DNA of 19,710 nucleotides from an uncultured Clostridia bacterium (GTDB lineage Bacteria; Bacillota; Clostridia; Oscillospirales; Acutalibacteraceae). This document shows, in pieces, positions 1 through 7,305 of the stretch. A program made the position numbers and the translations under genes. How positions within the stretch are numbered: position 1 is the first letter of the stretch; the number at the start of each line of letters is the position of its first letter. The notes under the pieces were generated by a model that worked only from the letters and a program-made list of their open reading frames with translations, searched no databases and was not told the DNA's origin. The stretch is taken from positions 1-19,710 of the forward strand of contig CAMGDK010000013.1 of NCBI GenBank assembly GCA_946042285.1, written 5' to 3'.

Positions 1-2
1 TC

Positions 3-1274
3 GAAGGTACGGCTCTCGGTCATGATTGGGCAGATGCAACATGTACCGCTCCTAAGACATGTAACAGATGCGGTGAAACAGAGGGCGAAGAACTCGGTCA
101 CAGCTTCGGTACAAACAATCAGGCTTGTTCGGTTTGCGGTGCATCAAATCCAAATTATGTAGCACCGACTCCAACACCTACACCAACACCAACTCCTACA
201 CCGACACCTACACCTACACCGACACCTACACCAACACCAACACCTACGCCGACACCTACACCGACTCAGCCGACGACACCGACTCAGCCGACTACACCGA
301 CTCAGCCGACTACACCGACTCAGCCGACCACACCGACTCAGCCGACCACGCCGACTCAGCCGACCACGCCGACTCAGCCGACCACACCGACTCAGCCGAC
401 CACACCGACTCAGCCGACTACACCGTCGCAGCCTACTACACCGTCGCAGCCTACTACACAGGCTCCGACTACAACTCAGCCTACAACTCAGGCACCAACG
501 ACAACTCAGCCTATCACTGACACAATGTCGTCAACAGGTGTTTCAATTAGTGATGTTCAAAGGATTTACGGTGTTGATGAGGCAACTGCACAGCAGATTA
601 TTTATGTAATAAATCAGTATAACATCTCACCTGAGACGTTGAATATTACCGAAAACAATGTAACAAGCCGTGCAGACGATTCCGATTTCAAAGGCTCAAG
701 CTTCTTTATGCTTCGTGCGCGGGCAAAGAAAATTGACAAGAAATCAGTTAAAATTTCATGGAACAGCGTTAAGGGCGCAGACGGATATATTGTTTACTTT
801 GCAAAGTGCGGTAAGGCAAACAGACTGAAAAAGGTTGCTACCGTTTCTGCAAAAACAAAGTCATATACCTTCAAGAAGCTCAAGAAGGGAACATACTACA
901 AAATGTTTGTTGTTGCTTACAAGCAGGTAGGCGGCAGCAAGGTTACCATTGCAGGTTCAAAGACAATCCATGCAGTTACAACCGGCGGTAAGTACGGTGT
1001 TGCAAAGAGCGTTAAGATTAAGAAAATCGGCAAGAAAAAGAACGCAAAGAGCGCAACACTTAAGCTTGGAAAGAGCACAAAAATCGTTGCTTCCGAAATT
1101 AAAAAGGATAAGCCGATTAAGGCTCACAGAAAGGTTTGCTTTGAGAGCGATAATCCAAAGGTTGCAACAGTAAACGCAAAGGGCAAGGTTGTTGCAAAGG
1201 GCAAGGGTAAGTGCAAGATTTATGCTTACGCTCAAAACGGCGTTTACAAAACCGTTTCAATCACGGTAAAATAA
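3..1274 (+). CDS. Modular surface protein, C-terminal part (Cys-pair repeats, PT linker, FN3, Ig-like BIG_2)
   Basis: The gene is cut off by the window's 5' edge; 423 residues are visible and the start is not in the window. In order: residues 1-50 hold cysteine-pair repeats (C14, C20/C23, C42/C45, each unit opened by an LGH motif) like the CxxC modules common in Firmicute surface proteins. Residues 55-88 are 17 Pro-Thr dipeptides and 89-148 are ten QPTTP(T/S) hexapeptides, a rigid, probably extended spacer. About 175-230 is a short helical stretch (SDVQRIYGV...). About 236-327 is a fibronectin type III domain (VKISWNSVKGADGYIVYF) and about 332-423 a bacterial Ig-like BIG_2 domain (SDNPKVATVNAKGKVVAKGKG). 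No LPXTG, dockerin or C-terminal membrane anchor is present, so any anchoring lies in the missing part. A Met at 525 is in frame but is internal: the frame is open back to base 3 and encodes a coherent protein. The exact role (adhesin, cell-wall or secreted protein) is unknown. Confidence 0.85.
   Translation, partial: EGTALGHDWADATCTAPKTCNRCGETEGEELGHSFGTNNQACSVCGASNPNYVAPTPTPTPTPTPTPTPTPTPTPTPTPTPTPTPTPTQPTTPTQPTTPTQPTTPTQPTTPTQPTTPTQPTTPTQPTTPTQPTTPTQPTTPSQPTTPSQPTTQAPTTTQPTTQAPTTTQPITDTMSSTGVSISDVQRIYGVDEATAQQIIYVINQYNISPETLNITENNVTSRADDSDFKGSSFFMLRARAKKIDKKSVKISWNSVKGADGYIVYFAKCGKANRLKKVATVSAKTKSYTFKKLKKGTYYKMFVVAYKQVGGSKVTIAGSKTIHAVTTGGKYGVAKSVKIKKIGKKKNAKSATLKLGKSTKIVASEIKKDKPIKAHRKVCFESDNPKVATVNAKGKVVAKGKGKCKIYAYAQNGVYKTVSITVK
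165..266 (+). repeat. (Pro-Thr)17 coding microsatellite-like repeat
   Basis: Seventeen consecutive hexanucleotides of the form CCN-ACN encode Pro-Thr dipeptides in the surface-protein frame. Third positions vary (CCT, CCA, CCG; ACA, ACT, ACG), so selection appears to act on the peptide rather than on an exact DNA repeat. Confidence 0.95.
267..446 (+). repeat. 18-bp tandem repeat, 10 copies (Gln-Pro-Thr-Thr-Pro-Thr/Ser)
   Basis: Ten head-to-tail 18-base units of the form CAGCCGACNACNCCGACT differ at only one to a few positions. The last two complete units end in TCG (Ser). A degenerate eleventh unit follows from 447 and grades into (A)PTTTQP repeats up to about 516. The near-identity of neighbouring copies suggests recent expansion or contraction by slippage or recombination, so copy number may differ between strains and may be misassembled from short reads. 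Confidence 0.95.
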
Positions 1275-1299
1275 TATAAGTATTATTAAGTTTTATGTA

Positions 1300-1334
1300 A
1301 AGGGGGCATTCGGTAGCGGATGTCTCCTTTTTGT
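1300..1334 (+). terminator. Rho-independent terminator of the surface-protein gene
   Basis: GGGGGCATTC (1302-1311) and GGATGTCTCC (1318-1327) form a stem with a few G-U pairs and a short loop. It is preceded by AAA and followed by TTTTTG. It lies 26 bases past the stop codon. Confidence 0.75.
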
Positions 1335-1379
1335 TGAAGCTATTTGTGCAACGGCGTGATTATATTGAATTTATATCTG

Positions 1380-1408
1380 TTGACTTTTTTGTGCTTTTGT
1401 GGTATAAT
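1380..1408 (+). promoter_or_regulatory. Sigma-A promoter of the riboswitch-ATPase transcript
   Basis: TTGACT (1380-1385) and TATAAT (1403-1408) are 17 bases apart, close to the vegetative consensus. Transcription would start near 1414-1416, exactly where the riboswitch begins. Confidence 0.85.
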
Positions 1409-1410
1409 AC

Positions 1411-1542
1411 AGGCACATTGAGGGAGTAGTTCCGCACAATTTGTTACATAGTGCGCACTAAATCAACATCATGCCGCAAGGCTGGTTTAGTTATTAAGAA
1501 TGAGACTCGTATGTAGTGATATACTATGTACGGGCTTTTTTT
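1411..1542 (+). promoter_or_regulatory. yybP-ykoY (manganese) riboswitch aptamer and expression platform
   Basis: The leader carries the two sequence hallmarks of the yybP-ykoY class: AGGGAGTAG (1421-1429) and TGAGACTCG (1501-1509). Visible helices are: P1, ACATTGAG (1415-1422) with CTCGTATGT (1506-1514, one bulge); a second helix, CGCAC (1433-1437) with GTGCG (1451-1455); and a third, CTAAATCA (1458-1465) with TGGTTTAG (1483-1490), capped by an internal loop and a GCC-GCAA-GGC tetraloop hairpin (1473-1482). This class is established as binding Mn2+ and commonly controls Mn2+ efflux P-type ATPases and MntP/TerC-like proteins, usually turning expression on when metal is bound. The gene it precedes here is a P-type ATPase. 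The fold was derived by hand. Confidence 0.87.
1506..1542 (+). terminator. Riboswitch-controlled intrinsic terminator
   Basis: CTCGTATGTAGT (1506-1517) pairs with ACTATGTACGGG (1523-1534) over 12 positions with some G-U pairs and a GATAT loop, followed by C and seven T (1536-1542). The 5' arm includes the 3' strand of aptamer P1 (1506-1514), so P1 and this terminator cannot form together. Metal-stabilised P1 would therefore allow read-through into the ATPase gene, the expected ON-switch logic. Confidence 0.85.
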
Positions 1543-1570
1543 ATTTTAAAATAATTTAAGGAGTGGTCTT

Positions 1571-4267
1571 ATGAAAGAGTATTTGCAGGGCGCTGTCGAT
1601 GTTATCAACGGCGTCGGCTCAACCGAAAACGGCTTGACTCAGGCAGAGGCTTCAAAAAGGCTTGAGGCAAACGGTAAAAACAAGCTTGCAGAGGGTAAAA
1701 AGGAAAGCCTTATCCACAAGTTCTTAAAGCAGCTTGCAGACCCAATGATTATCATTCTTATCGCAGCGGCGGTTATTTCTGCCGTTACTGCGGCAATCGG
1801 CGGTGAGGGTGAGGGCTATGCCGATGTTATTATCATCATGGTTGTAGTGCTCATAAATGCAGTGCTTGGCGTGTATCAGGAAAGCAAGGCTGAAAAGGCT
1901 ATTGAGGCGTTGCAGGAAATAGCCGCTGCCACATCAAAGGTTATCCGCGACGGCAAGCTTCAGGATATTAGAAGCGAGGATCTTGTTGTCGGTGATGTTG
2001 TTGTGCTTGAGGCGGGCGACAGTGTGCCTGCGGACTGCCGTATAATCAGCTGTGCCTCGATGAAGATTGAGGAGGCTGCGCTCACAGGTGAGTCGGTGCC
2101 GGTAAACAAGCAGGTTGATGCTATTGATCCTCTCGGCAGTGACGATGTTCCGCTCGGTGACAGGAAGAACATGTGCTACATGGGCTCAAATGTTGTTTAC
2201 GGTCACGGCAAGGCTGTTGTTGTTGCAACAGGTATGGATACCGAAATGGGCAAGATTGCAGATGCTCTTGAAACTGCTGAGGAGGGACAGACTCCTCTTC
2301 AAATCAAGCTTGCACAGCTTTCAAAGATATTGTCATTCCTTGTTCTTGGTATTTGCGTATTCATTTTTGCATTTGATATTATTCGTACGCTTGTTTCGAG
2401 CGATGCAGTAACCTTTAAGTCAACTCTCGACACATTTATGGTTGCCGTTTCACTTGCAGTTGCCGCAATTCCGGAGGGACTTGCAGCCGTTGTTACAATC
2501 GTTCTTTCAATCGGTGTAACAAAGATGAGCAAGAGAAACGCAGTTATTCGTCAGCTTACCGCAGTTGAAACTCTCGGCTGCACACAGATTATCTGCTCAG
2601 ACAAGACAGGTACTCTCACTCAAAACAAGATGACTGTTGTTGAGCATAGAGGTTCGGACGAAAAGCTGCTTGCCTCTGCAATGGCGCTTTGCTGTGATGC
2701 AGAGCTTCAGGATGACGGAACAATCAAGGGTGAGCCGACAGAGGCGGCACTCGTTGCCTATGCAAATTCGCTTGATATGCCAAAGTACGACCTCGAAAAA
2801 TCATTCCCAAGAGTTATGGAGGCTCCGTTTGACTCAATGCGTAAAATGATGTCAACGGTTCATCAAACTACAAACGGATTTGTTCAGTACACAAAGGGCG
2901 CACCCGATGTTGTTCTTTCGCGCTGTACTGAGTATTATGAAGACGGCAAGGCAGTTCCAATGACTGATGACAAAAGAGCTGAGATCATTGCCGCTAACAA
3001 AGAAATGGCAGATCAGGCACTTCGTGTTCTTTGCTGTGCTATGAGAGTATATGGCTCAAAGCCTGAAAGCGAGGAAGCAGAGAAGCTTGAAAACGAGCTT
3101 TGCTATATCGGCTTAACAGGTATGATTGATCCTGTAAGACCGGAGGTTGTTGATGCGATTAAGGAATGTCGCATGGCAGGCATTAGACCTATCATGATAA
3201 CAGGCGACCATAAGGACACTGCGGTTGCAATTGCAAAGCAGCTTGGAATTATTGACGATGCAAGCGGTGCAATTACCGGCTCGGACCTCAACAAGCTTTC
3301 GGACGAGGAGCTTGATCAAAACATTGAAAAGTATTCTGTTTACGCTCGTGTTCAGCCTGAGCATAAGGTTAGAATTGTTAAGGCTTGGAAGAGCAAGGGC
3401 ATGATTACTGCCATGACAGGTGACGGTGTAAACGACGCTCCTTCAATCAAAAATGCAGACATCGGCGTAGGCATGGGTATCACAGGTACGGATGTTACAA
3501 AGAATGTTGCCGACATGGTGCTTGCCGATGACAACTTTGCAACAATCGTTTCAGCCGTTGAAGAGGGCAGAAGAATTTACGACAACATTAGAAATTCTAT
3601 TCAGTTCCTTCTTTCATCAAATCTTTCAGAGGTTGTTTCAATATTCGTTGCAACTCTTCTCGGCTTTACATTGTTTGAGCCTGTTCACCTTCTCTGGATT
3701 AACCTTATCACAGACTGCTTCCCTGCACTCGCACTCGGTCTTGAAAAGGGCGAAAAGGACATCATGAAGCGTCAGCCGCGTAATTCAAAGGACGGTATTT
3801 TTGCAGGCGGCATGGGCTTTGATGTTGTATATCAGGGCATTATGGTTACAGTGCTTACTCTTGCTGCTTACATGCTTGGTATTGTAATGGCAGGCGCAGA
3901 CGCAGGCATGCACCTCACATTTAAGGAGATTATTGCCGTAAACGACGCAAACAACGCTCTTCTTCATCAAAACGGTATGACAATGGCGTTCTTAACTCTT
4001 GCAATGAGTGAGATTTTCCATTCGTTCAATATGCGTTCGCGCAGACAGAGTATAGCAAAAATGGGCAGTGTAAACTGGTATCTCGTAGGTGCTATGGTGT
4101 TAAGCCTTGTGCTTTCAACCGTGGTTATCTACATTCCGTTCCTTCAAAAAGCATTTGACTTTGCTCATATTTCGCTTAAGGAATATGTTGCTTCGCTCGC
4201 TCTTGCAGTGCTCGTTATCCCGATTGTTGAAATCATTAAGGCAATTCAAAGAAAGCTTAATAAATAA
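1571..4267 (+). CDS. P2A-type cation-transporting ATPase, probable Mn2+/Ca2+ exporter
   Basis: An 898-residue polytopic membrane pump that uses ATP to export a divalent cation. All P-type hallmarks are present: TGES at 172-175 (actuator), PEGL at 301-304 in M4, phosphorylation motif DKTGT with Asp344, KGAPD at 442-446 (nucleotide domain), and TGDGVNDAP at 616-624 (hinge). M5 has SSNLSE (Asn684, Glu687) and M6 has NLITD (Asn711, Asp715), which are P2A ion-site residues. The M8 position matching SERCA Glu908 appears to be Arg824, as in single-site bacterial Ca2+ pumps. Length and about ten membrane segments fit the family. AAGGAG (1558-1563) sits seven bases before the ATG. The upstream manganese riboswitch makes Mn2+ the likeliest physiological substrate; by protein sequence alone it would be called a Ca2+-ATPase. 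Confidence 0.93.
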   Translation: MKEYLQGAVDVINGVGSTENGLTQAEASKRLEANGKNKLAEGKKESLIHKFLKQLADPMIIILIAAAVISAVTAAIGGEGEGYADVIIIMVVVLINAVLGVYQESKAEKAIEALQEIAAATSKVIRDGKLQDIRSEDLVVGDVVVLEAGDSVPADCRIISCASMKIEEAALTGESVPVNKQVDAIDPLGSDDVPLGDRKNMCYMGSNVVYGHGKAVVVATGMDTEMGKIADALETAEEGQTPLQIKLAQLSKILSFLVLGICVFIFAFDIIRTLVSSDAVTFKSTLDTFMVAVSLAVAAIPEGLAAVVTIVLSIGVTKMSKRNAVIRQLTAVETLGCTQIICSDKTGTLTQNKMTVVEHRGSDEKLLASAMALCCDAELQDDGTIKGEPTEAALVAYANSLDMPKYDLEKSFPRVMEAPFDSMRKMMSTVHQTTNGFVQYTKGAPDVVLSRCTEYYEDGKAVPMTDDKRAEIIAANKEMADQALRVLCCAMRVYGSKPESEEAEKLENELCYIGLTGMIDPVRPEVVDAIKECRMAGIRPIMITGDHKDTAVAIAKQLGIIDDASGAITGSDLNKLSDEELDQNIEKYSVYARVQPEHKVRIVKAWKSKGMITAMTGDGVNDAPSIKNADIGVGMGITGTDVTKNVADMVLADDNFATIVSAVEEGRRIYDNIRNSIQFLLSSNLSEVVSIFVATLLGFTLFEPVHLLWINLITDCFPALALGLEKGEKDIMKRQPRNSKDGIFAGGMGFDVVYQGIMVTVLTLAAYMLGIVMAGADAGMHLTFKEIIAVNDANNALLHQNGMTMAFLTLAMSEIFHSFNMRSRRQSIAKMGSVNWYLVGAMVLSLVLSTVVIYIPFLQKAFDFAHISLKEYVASLALAVLVIPIVEIIKAIQRKLNK

Positions 4268-4280
4268 GTGTAACATTCAA

Positions 4281-4316
4281 CAAGGCGTTCTGTTTCGCAG
4301 AGCGTCTTGTTTTTTT
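4281..4316 (+). terminator. Terminator after the ATPase gene
   Basis: CAAGGCGTTCTG (4281-4292) pairs with CAGAGCGTCTTG (4298-4309) over 12 bp with two G-U pairs, followed by seven T. It begins 13 bases after the stop codon. Confidence 0.9.
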
Positions 4317-4439
4317 GCCTTTATTAGACATCAATCTATTATATCTTTTTCGATTTATACAAAAATTTTGTAACACCCTTTAGATTTTTATATATCTATA
4401 CAAAACACATAATTTACCGCTTAAAACAAATATTAGTTA

Positions 4440-4467
4440 TTGACTTATGTCAGAAACTGTTTATAAT
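4440..4467 (+). promoter_or_regulatory. Sigma-A promoter of the DUF134-pflB transcript, with a dyad on the -35
   Basis: TTGACT (4440-4445) and TATAAT (4462-4467) are 16 bases apart. The -35 box is overlapped by TGACTTATGTCA (4441-4452), a dyad with TGAC/GTCA arms that could be an operator, perhaps for the DUF134 protein itself (inference). The promoter placement excludes the in-frame ATG at 4447 as a start. Confidence 0.75.
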
Positions 4468-4491
4468 ATAAATGAAAAAGGAGGGCACAAA

Positions 4492-4896
4492 ATGGCAAGA
4501 CCTAAAAAGCAGCGTCATATATGCAAGCCACCTCAAACCATGCTTTTTAACAAAGGCAAAGGCAGAGAGACGATTGAAATGGGCATTGACGAATACGAAA
4601 CGCTCAGGCTGATTGATGTTACGGGACTTACCCAGCAGGAATGTGCAAAGCAAATGTCCGTTGCTCGTTCAACGGTAACGGCAGTTTACGAAAACGCCCG
4701 CTACAAGCTCTCCGATTCAATCATTAACAACAAGCAAATTCAGCTCATTGAGGGCGACATAACGATTTGCAAAAATTCAGGCTACTGCTGCGGACAGTGC
4801 GGCAGAAATAAATGCGGAAACTGCAAGCACGGCTCCTGTGAAAGATGCATCGGCATTTTTCACGAACCGGGGCACGAGTGCTTTGTTATTCAATAA
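4492..4896 (+). CDS. DUF134 (UPF0251) family HTH protein with cysteine-rich tail
   Basis: A 134-residue putative DNA-binding protein. The N-terminus MARPKKQRHICKPP and the core IDEYETLRLIDVTGLTQQE fit the DUF134/UPF0251 family, which has a sigma-70 region-4-like helix-turn-helix. Here the HTH is about residues 45-72 (GLTQQECAKQMSVARSTV). The tail from 93 carries nine Cys (93, 99, 100, 103, 108, 111, 116, 119, 130) plus His at 113, 124 and 128, suggesting a bound metal or Fe-S cluster. The start was chosen because AAGGAGGG (4478-4485) lies six bases before this ATG; the upstream ATG at 4447 falls between the -35 and -10 boxes. pflB begins 28 bases downstream with no terminator between, so the two are probably co-transcribed. 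A regulatory link to pflB is inference; no target is known from sequence. Confidence 0.85.
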   Translation: MARPKKQRHICKPPQTMLFNKGKGRETIEMGIDEYETLRLIDVTGLTQQECAKQMSVARSTVTAVYENARYKLSDSIINNKQIQLIEGDITICKNSGYCCGQCGRNKCGNCKHGSCERCIGIFHEPGHECFVIQ

Positions 4897-4924
4897 ATAT
4901 AATTGCTATGTAGGAGGATTAGAT

Positions 4925-7153
4925 ATGGAAGCGTGGAGAAATTTTAACCAAGGTGTATGGTGCGATGAAATCAATGTAAGCAATTTCATCAAGCTTAACT
5001 ATACTGCTTACGACGGAGATGCTTCATTCCTTGAGGGACCGACAGAGAGGACAAGCGTTGTCCTTGATAGAGTTAAGGAGCTTCTTATTGCAGAAAACGA
5101 AAAGGGCGGAGTGCTTGATATTGATACCGAGAAGGTTCTTTCAATTCTTTCGCACAAGCCGGGATATGTAGATAAGCAAAGAGATATTATCGTAGGCTTG
5201 CAGACAGACGAGCCGCTTAAGAGAGGCGTTTCACCTTTTGCAGGCTTTAGAAACGCAGTTCAGGCTTGCAGAGCCTACGGCTACGAAATCTCCGATAAAA
5301 TTAAGGATGAGTTCCTTTACAGAACAACTCACAACACAGGTGTGTTCAGAGCATATACAGACACAATGAAGAAGGCTCGTCACGCAGGTATTCTCACCGG
5401 TCTTCCGGATGCTTATGCTCGCGGCAGAATTATCGGTGATTACAGAAGAGTTGCGCTTTACGGTATGGATTACCTTATTGAGCAGAAGAAGCTTGACAAG
5501 CAGAAGGTCGGCAACGCAGATGTTCTTGATGAGGAAACAATCCATCTTCTTGAGGACCTTTCAAAGCAGCTTGACTTCATGAATCAGCTCAAGGGACTTG
5601 CACTTGATTACGGTTTCGATATTTCAAAGCCTGCTACAAATGCAAGAGAGGCTATTCAGTGGCTCTATTTCGGCTACCTTGGTGCTATCAAGGAGCAAAA
5701 CGGTGCCGCAAACTCTATCGGCAGAATTGCAGAATTTATTGACTGCTATATTGAAAGAGATCTTAATGAGGGTACTCTTGACGAGAAGGGCGCACAGGAG
5801 CTTATCGACGACCTTGTAATTAAGCTTCGTTTAGTTCGTCACCTTCGTACTCCTGAATATAACGACCTTTTCGCAGGCGATCCCGTTTGGGTTACCGTTG
5901 CACTTGCAGGTGTTACGGGCGAGGGTAAGTCAATGTGCTCAAAGACATCATTCAGAGTTCTTCAAACTCTTTACAACCTCGGTCCTTCAGCAGAGCCGAA
6001 TATCACAGTATTGTGGTCAGAGCATCTTCCGCAGGGCTTCAAGGATTTCTGTGCAAAGGTTTCTATCGACACAGATTCAATTCAGTATGAAAACGACGAT
6101 GTTATGAGAAGAATGTACGGCGACGACTATGCAATCGCTTGCTGTGTATCTGCTATGAAAATGGGTAAGCAGATGCAGTTCTTCGGCGCAAGATGCAATC
6201 TTGCAAAGGTTCTTCTTATGGCTCTTAACGGCGGTAAGGACGAAATCGGCGCCGAGCAGCTTGCTCCGGAGGGCAAGGTGTTTGACGAGGAGGTTCTCAA
6301 CTACGACGAGGTTCTTGCTGCGTACAAAAAGTATCTTTCATGGATGGCAAAGCTTTATGTTAACACAATGAATGTTATCCACTATATGCATGACAAATAT
6401 GCTTACGAAAGACTTATGATGTCACTCCACGACACAGATGTTGAAAGACTTATGGCGTTCGGTGTTTCGGGTATGTCTGTTGCAACCGACTCACTTTCTG
6501 CTATCAAGTATGCAAAGGTTACTCCAATCAAGGACGAGAGAGGAGTAATCACCGATTTCAAGGTTGAGGGCGAGTTCCCTAAGTACGGTAACGACGATGA
6601 CAGAGTAGATCTTATCGGTAAGGAGCTTATTGAGTATTTCTACAAGGAGCTTTGCAAGACTCCTGCATACAGAGGAGCAAAGCACACTCTTTCAATCCTT
6701 ACAATCACATCTAATGTAATGTACGGCAAGAAGACAGGCGCTACACCTGACGGCAGAAAAGCAGGTGAGCCGTTTGCACCGGGTGCAAACCCAATGCACG
6801 GCAGAGATGCAGAGGGCGCTCTCGCATCACTTAACTCTGTTGCAAAGCTTGATTATGCTTGCTGTCAGGACGGTATTTCAAACACATTCTCAATTACTCC
6901 CGACACTCTCGGCAGAGACGAGGATGACAGAATTGAGCACCTTACAACAATGCTTGACGGCTACTTTGCACAGGACGCTCATCATCTTAACGTTAATGTT
7001 CTTAACAGAGAAAAGCTTATCGCTGCAATGAATGATCCGACACTCTATCCATCACTTACAATCCGTGTAAGCGGCTACGCAGTAAACTTCAACAAGCTTA
7101 CTCGTGAAAAGCAGGAGGAGGTTATCGCAAGAACGTTCCACACTGCGATGTAA
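4925..7153 (+). CDS. pflB: Formate C-acetyltransferase (pyruvate formate-lyase)
   Basis: A 742-residue cytoplasmic glycyl-radical enzyme converting pyruvate and CoA to acetyl-CoA and formate in anaerobic mixed-acid fermentation. It matches the E. coli PflB architecture almost end to end (E. coli 760 residues). The PFL-specific adjacent catalytic cysteines are Cys406-Cys407 in DDYAIACCVSAM. The radical glycine is Gly717 in IRVSGYAVNF, 25 residues from the C-terminus. Other PFL signatures are LTGLPDAYARGRIIGDYRRVALYG, HYMHDKYAYE and GANPMHGRD. The start MEAWRNFNQG follows TAGGAGGATTAGAT, a strong Shine-Dalgarno site. The frame is open further upstream to 4838, but that extension would run through the end of the DUF134 gene and has no ribosome site. 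Codon use is uniform, as expected for a highly expressed gene. Confidence 0.98.
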   Translation: MEAWRNFNQGVWCDEINVSNFIKLNYTAYDGDASFLEGPTERTSVVLDRVKELLIAENEKGGVLDIDTEKVLSILSHKPGYVDKQRDIIVGLQTDEPLKRGVSPFAGFRNAVQACRAYGYEISDKIKDEFLYRTTHNTGVFRAYTDTMKKARHAGILTGLPDAYARGRIIGDYRRVALYGMDYLIEQKKLDKQKVGNADVLDEETIHLLEDLSKQLDFMNQLKGLALDYGFDISKPATNAREAIQWLYFGYLGAIKEQNGAANSIGRIAEFIDCYIERDLNEGTLDEKGAQELIDDLVIKLRLVRHLRTPEYNDLFAGDPVWVTVALAGVTGEGKSMCSKTSFRVLQTLYNLGPSAEPNITVLWSEHLPQGFKDFCAKVSIDTDSIQYENDDVMRRMYGDDYAIACCVSAMKMGKQMQFFGARCNLAKVLLMALNGGKDEIGAEQLAPEGKVFDEEVLNYDEVLAAYKKYLSWMAKLYVNTMNVIHYMHDKYAYERLMMSLHDTDVERLMAFGVSGMSVATDSLSAIKYAKVTPIKDERGVITDFKVEGEFPKYGNDDDRVDLIGKELIEYFYKELCKTPAYRGAKHTLSILTITSNVMYGKKTGATPDGRKAGEPFAPGANPMHGRDAEGALASLNSVAKLDYACCQDGISNTFSITPDTLGRDEDDRIEHLTTMLDGYFAQDAHHLNVNVLNREKLIAAMNDPTLYPSLTIRVSGYAVNFNKLTREKQEEVIARTFHTAM

Positions 7154-7164
7154 TCAACAAATCA

Positions 7165-7197
7165 CCCATTGAAATCATTGTATTTCAATGGGTTTTG
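7165..7197 (+). terminator. Terminator after pflB
   Basis: CCCATTGAAAT (7165-7175) and ATTTCAATGGG (7182-7192) form a perfect 11-bp stem with a 6-base loop, followed by TTTTG. It lies 11 bases past the pflB stop and separates pflB from pflA. Confidence 0.88.
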
Positions 7198-7254
7198 TGA
7201 TATTATGTATATAATTTATGACGATGCTTCGCAAGGCGAAAATGTTTGCTTGTA

Positions 7255-7285
7255 TGTACAAATAGGGACTGTCCCTATTTGTACA
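7255..7285. repeat. Long near-perfect palindrome, dispersed repeat copy 1
   Basis: TGTACAAATAGGGAC (7255-7269), one T, then GTCCCTATTTGTACA (7271-7285): 15-bp perfect arms with a one-base centre. There is no T tract, so it is not a normal terminator. A closely related palindrome lies at 14857-14897, with the same core TGTACAARTAGGG. The pattern suggests a dispersed REP-like or miniature mobile palindrome (inference). It lies between the pflB terminator and the pflA start. Confidence 0.85.
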
Positions 7286-7305
7286 AATTTATTAAAACGG
7301 GTGTG

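Noticed and set aside
125..520. 131-codon open frame rich in Thr, Asp and Tyr across the repeat
   Set aside because: It is the shifted reading of the PT/QPTTPT repeat. The frame starting at base 3 gives recognisable domains on both sides and is continuous through the repeat.
525..1274. Separate gene starting at the ATG at 525
   Set aside because: The same frame is open back to base 3 with matching surface-protein sequence, and there is no ribosome site or promoter before 525.
4447..4491. Upstream ATG start for the DUF134 gene
   Set aside because: It lies between the -35 and -10 boxes of the promoter and lacks a Shine-Dalgarno site; the ATG at 4492 has AAGGAGGG at correct spacing and the family's MARP start.
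4838..4924. N-terminal extension of PflB
   Set aside because: It overlaps the DUF134 coding end; the start at 4925 has TAGGAGG and matches the PflB N-terminus.
7246..7305. N-terminal extension of PflA
   Set aside because: It would translate the palindromic repeat, and PflA proteins start just before IHSFES.
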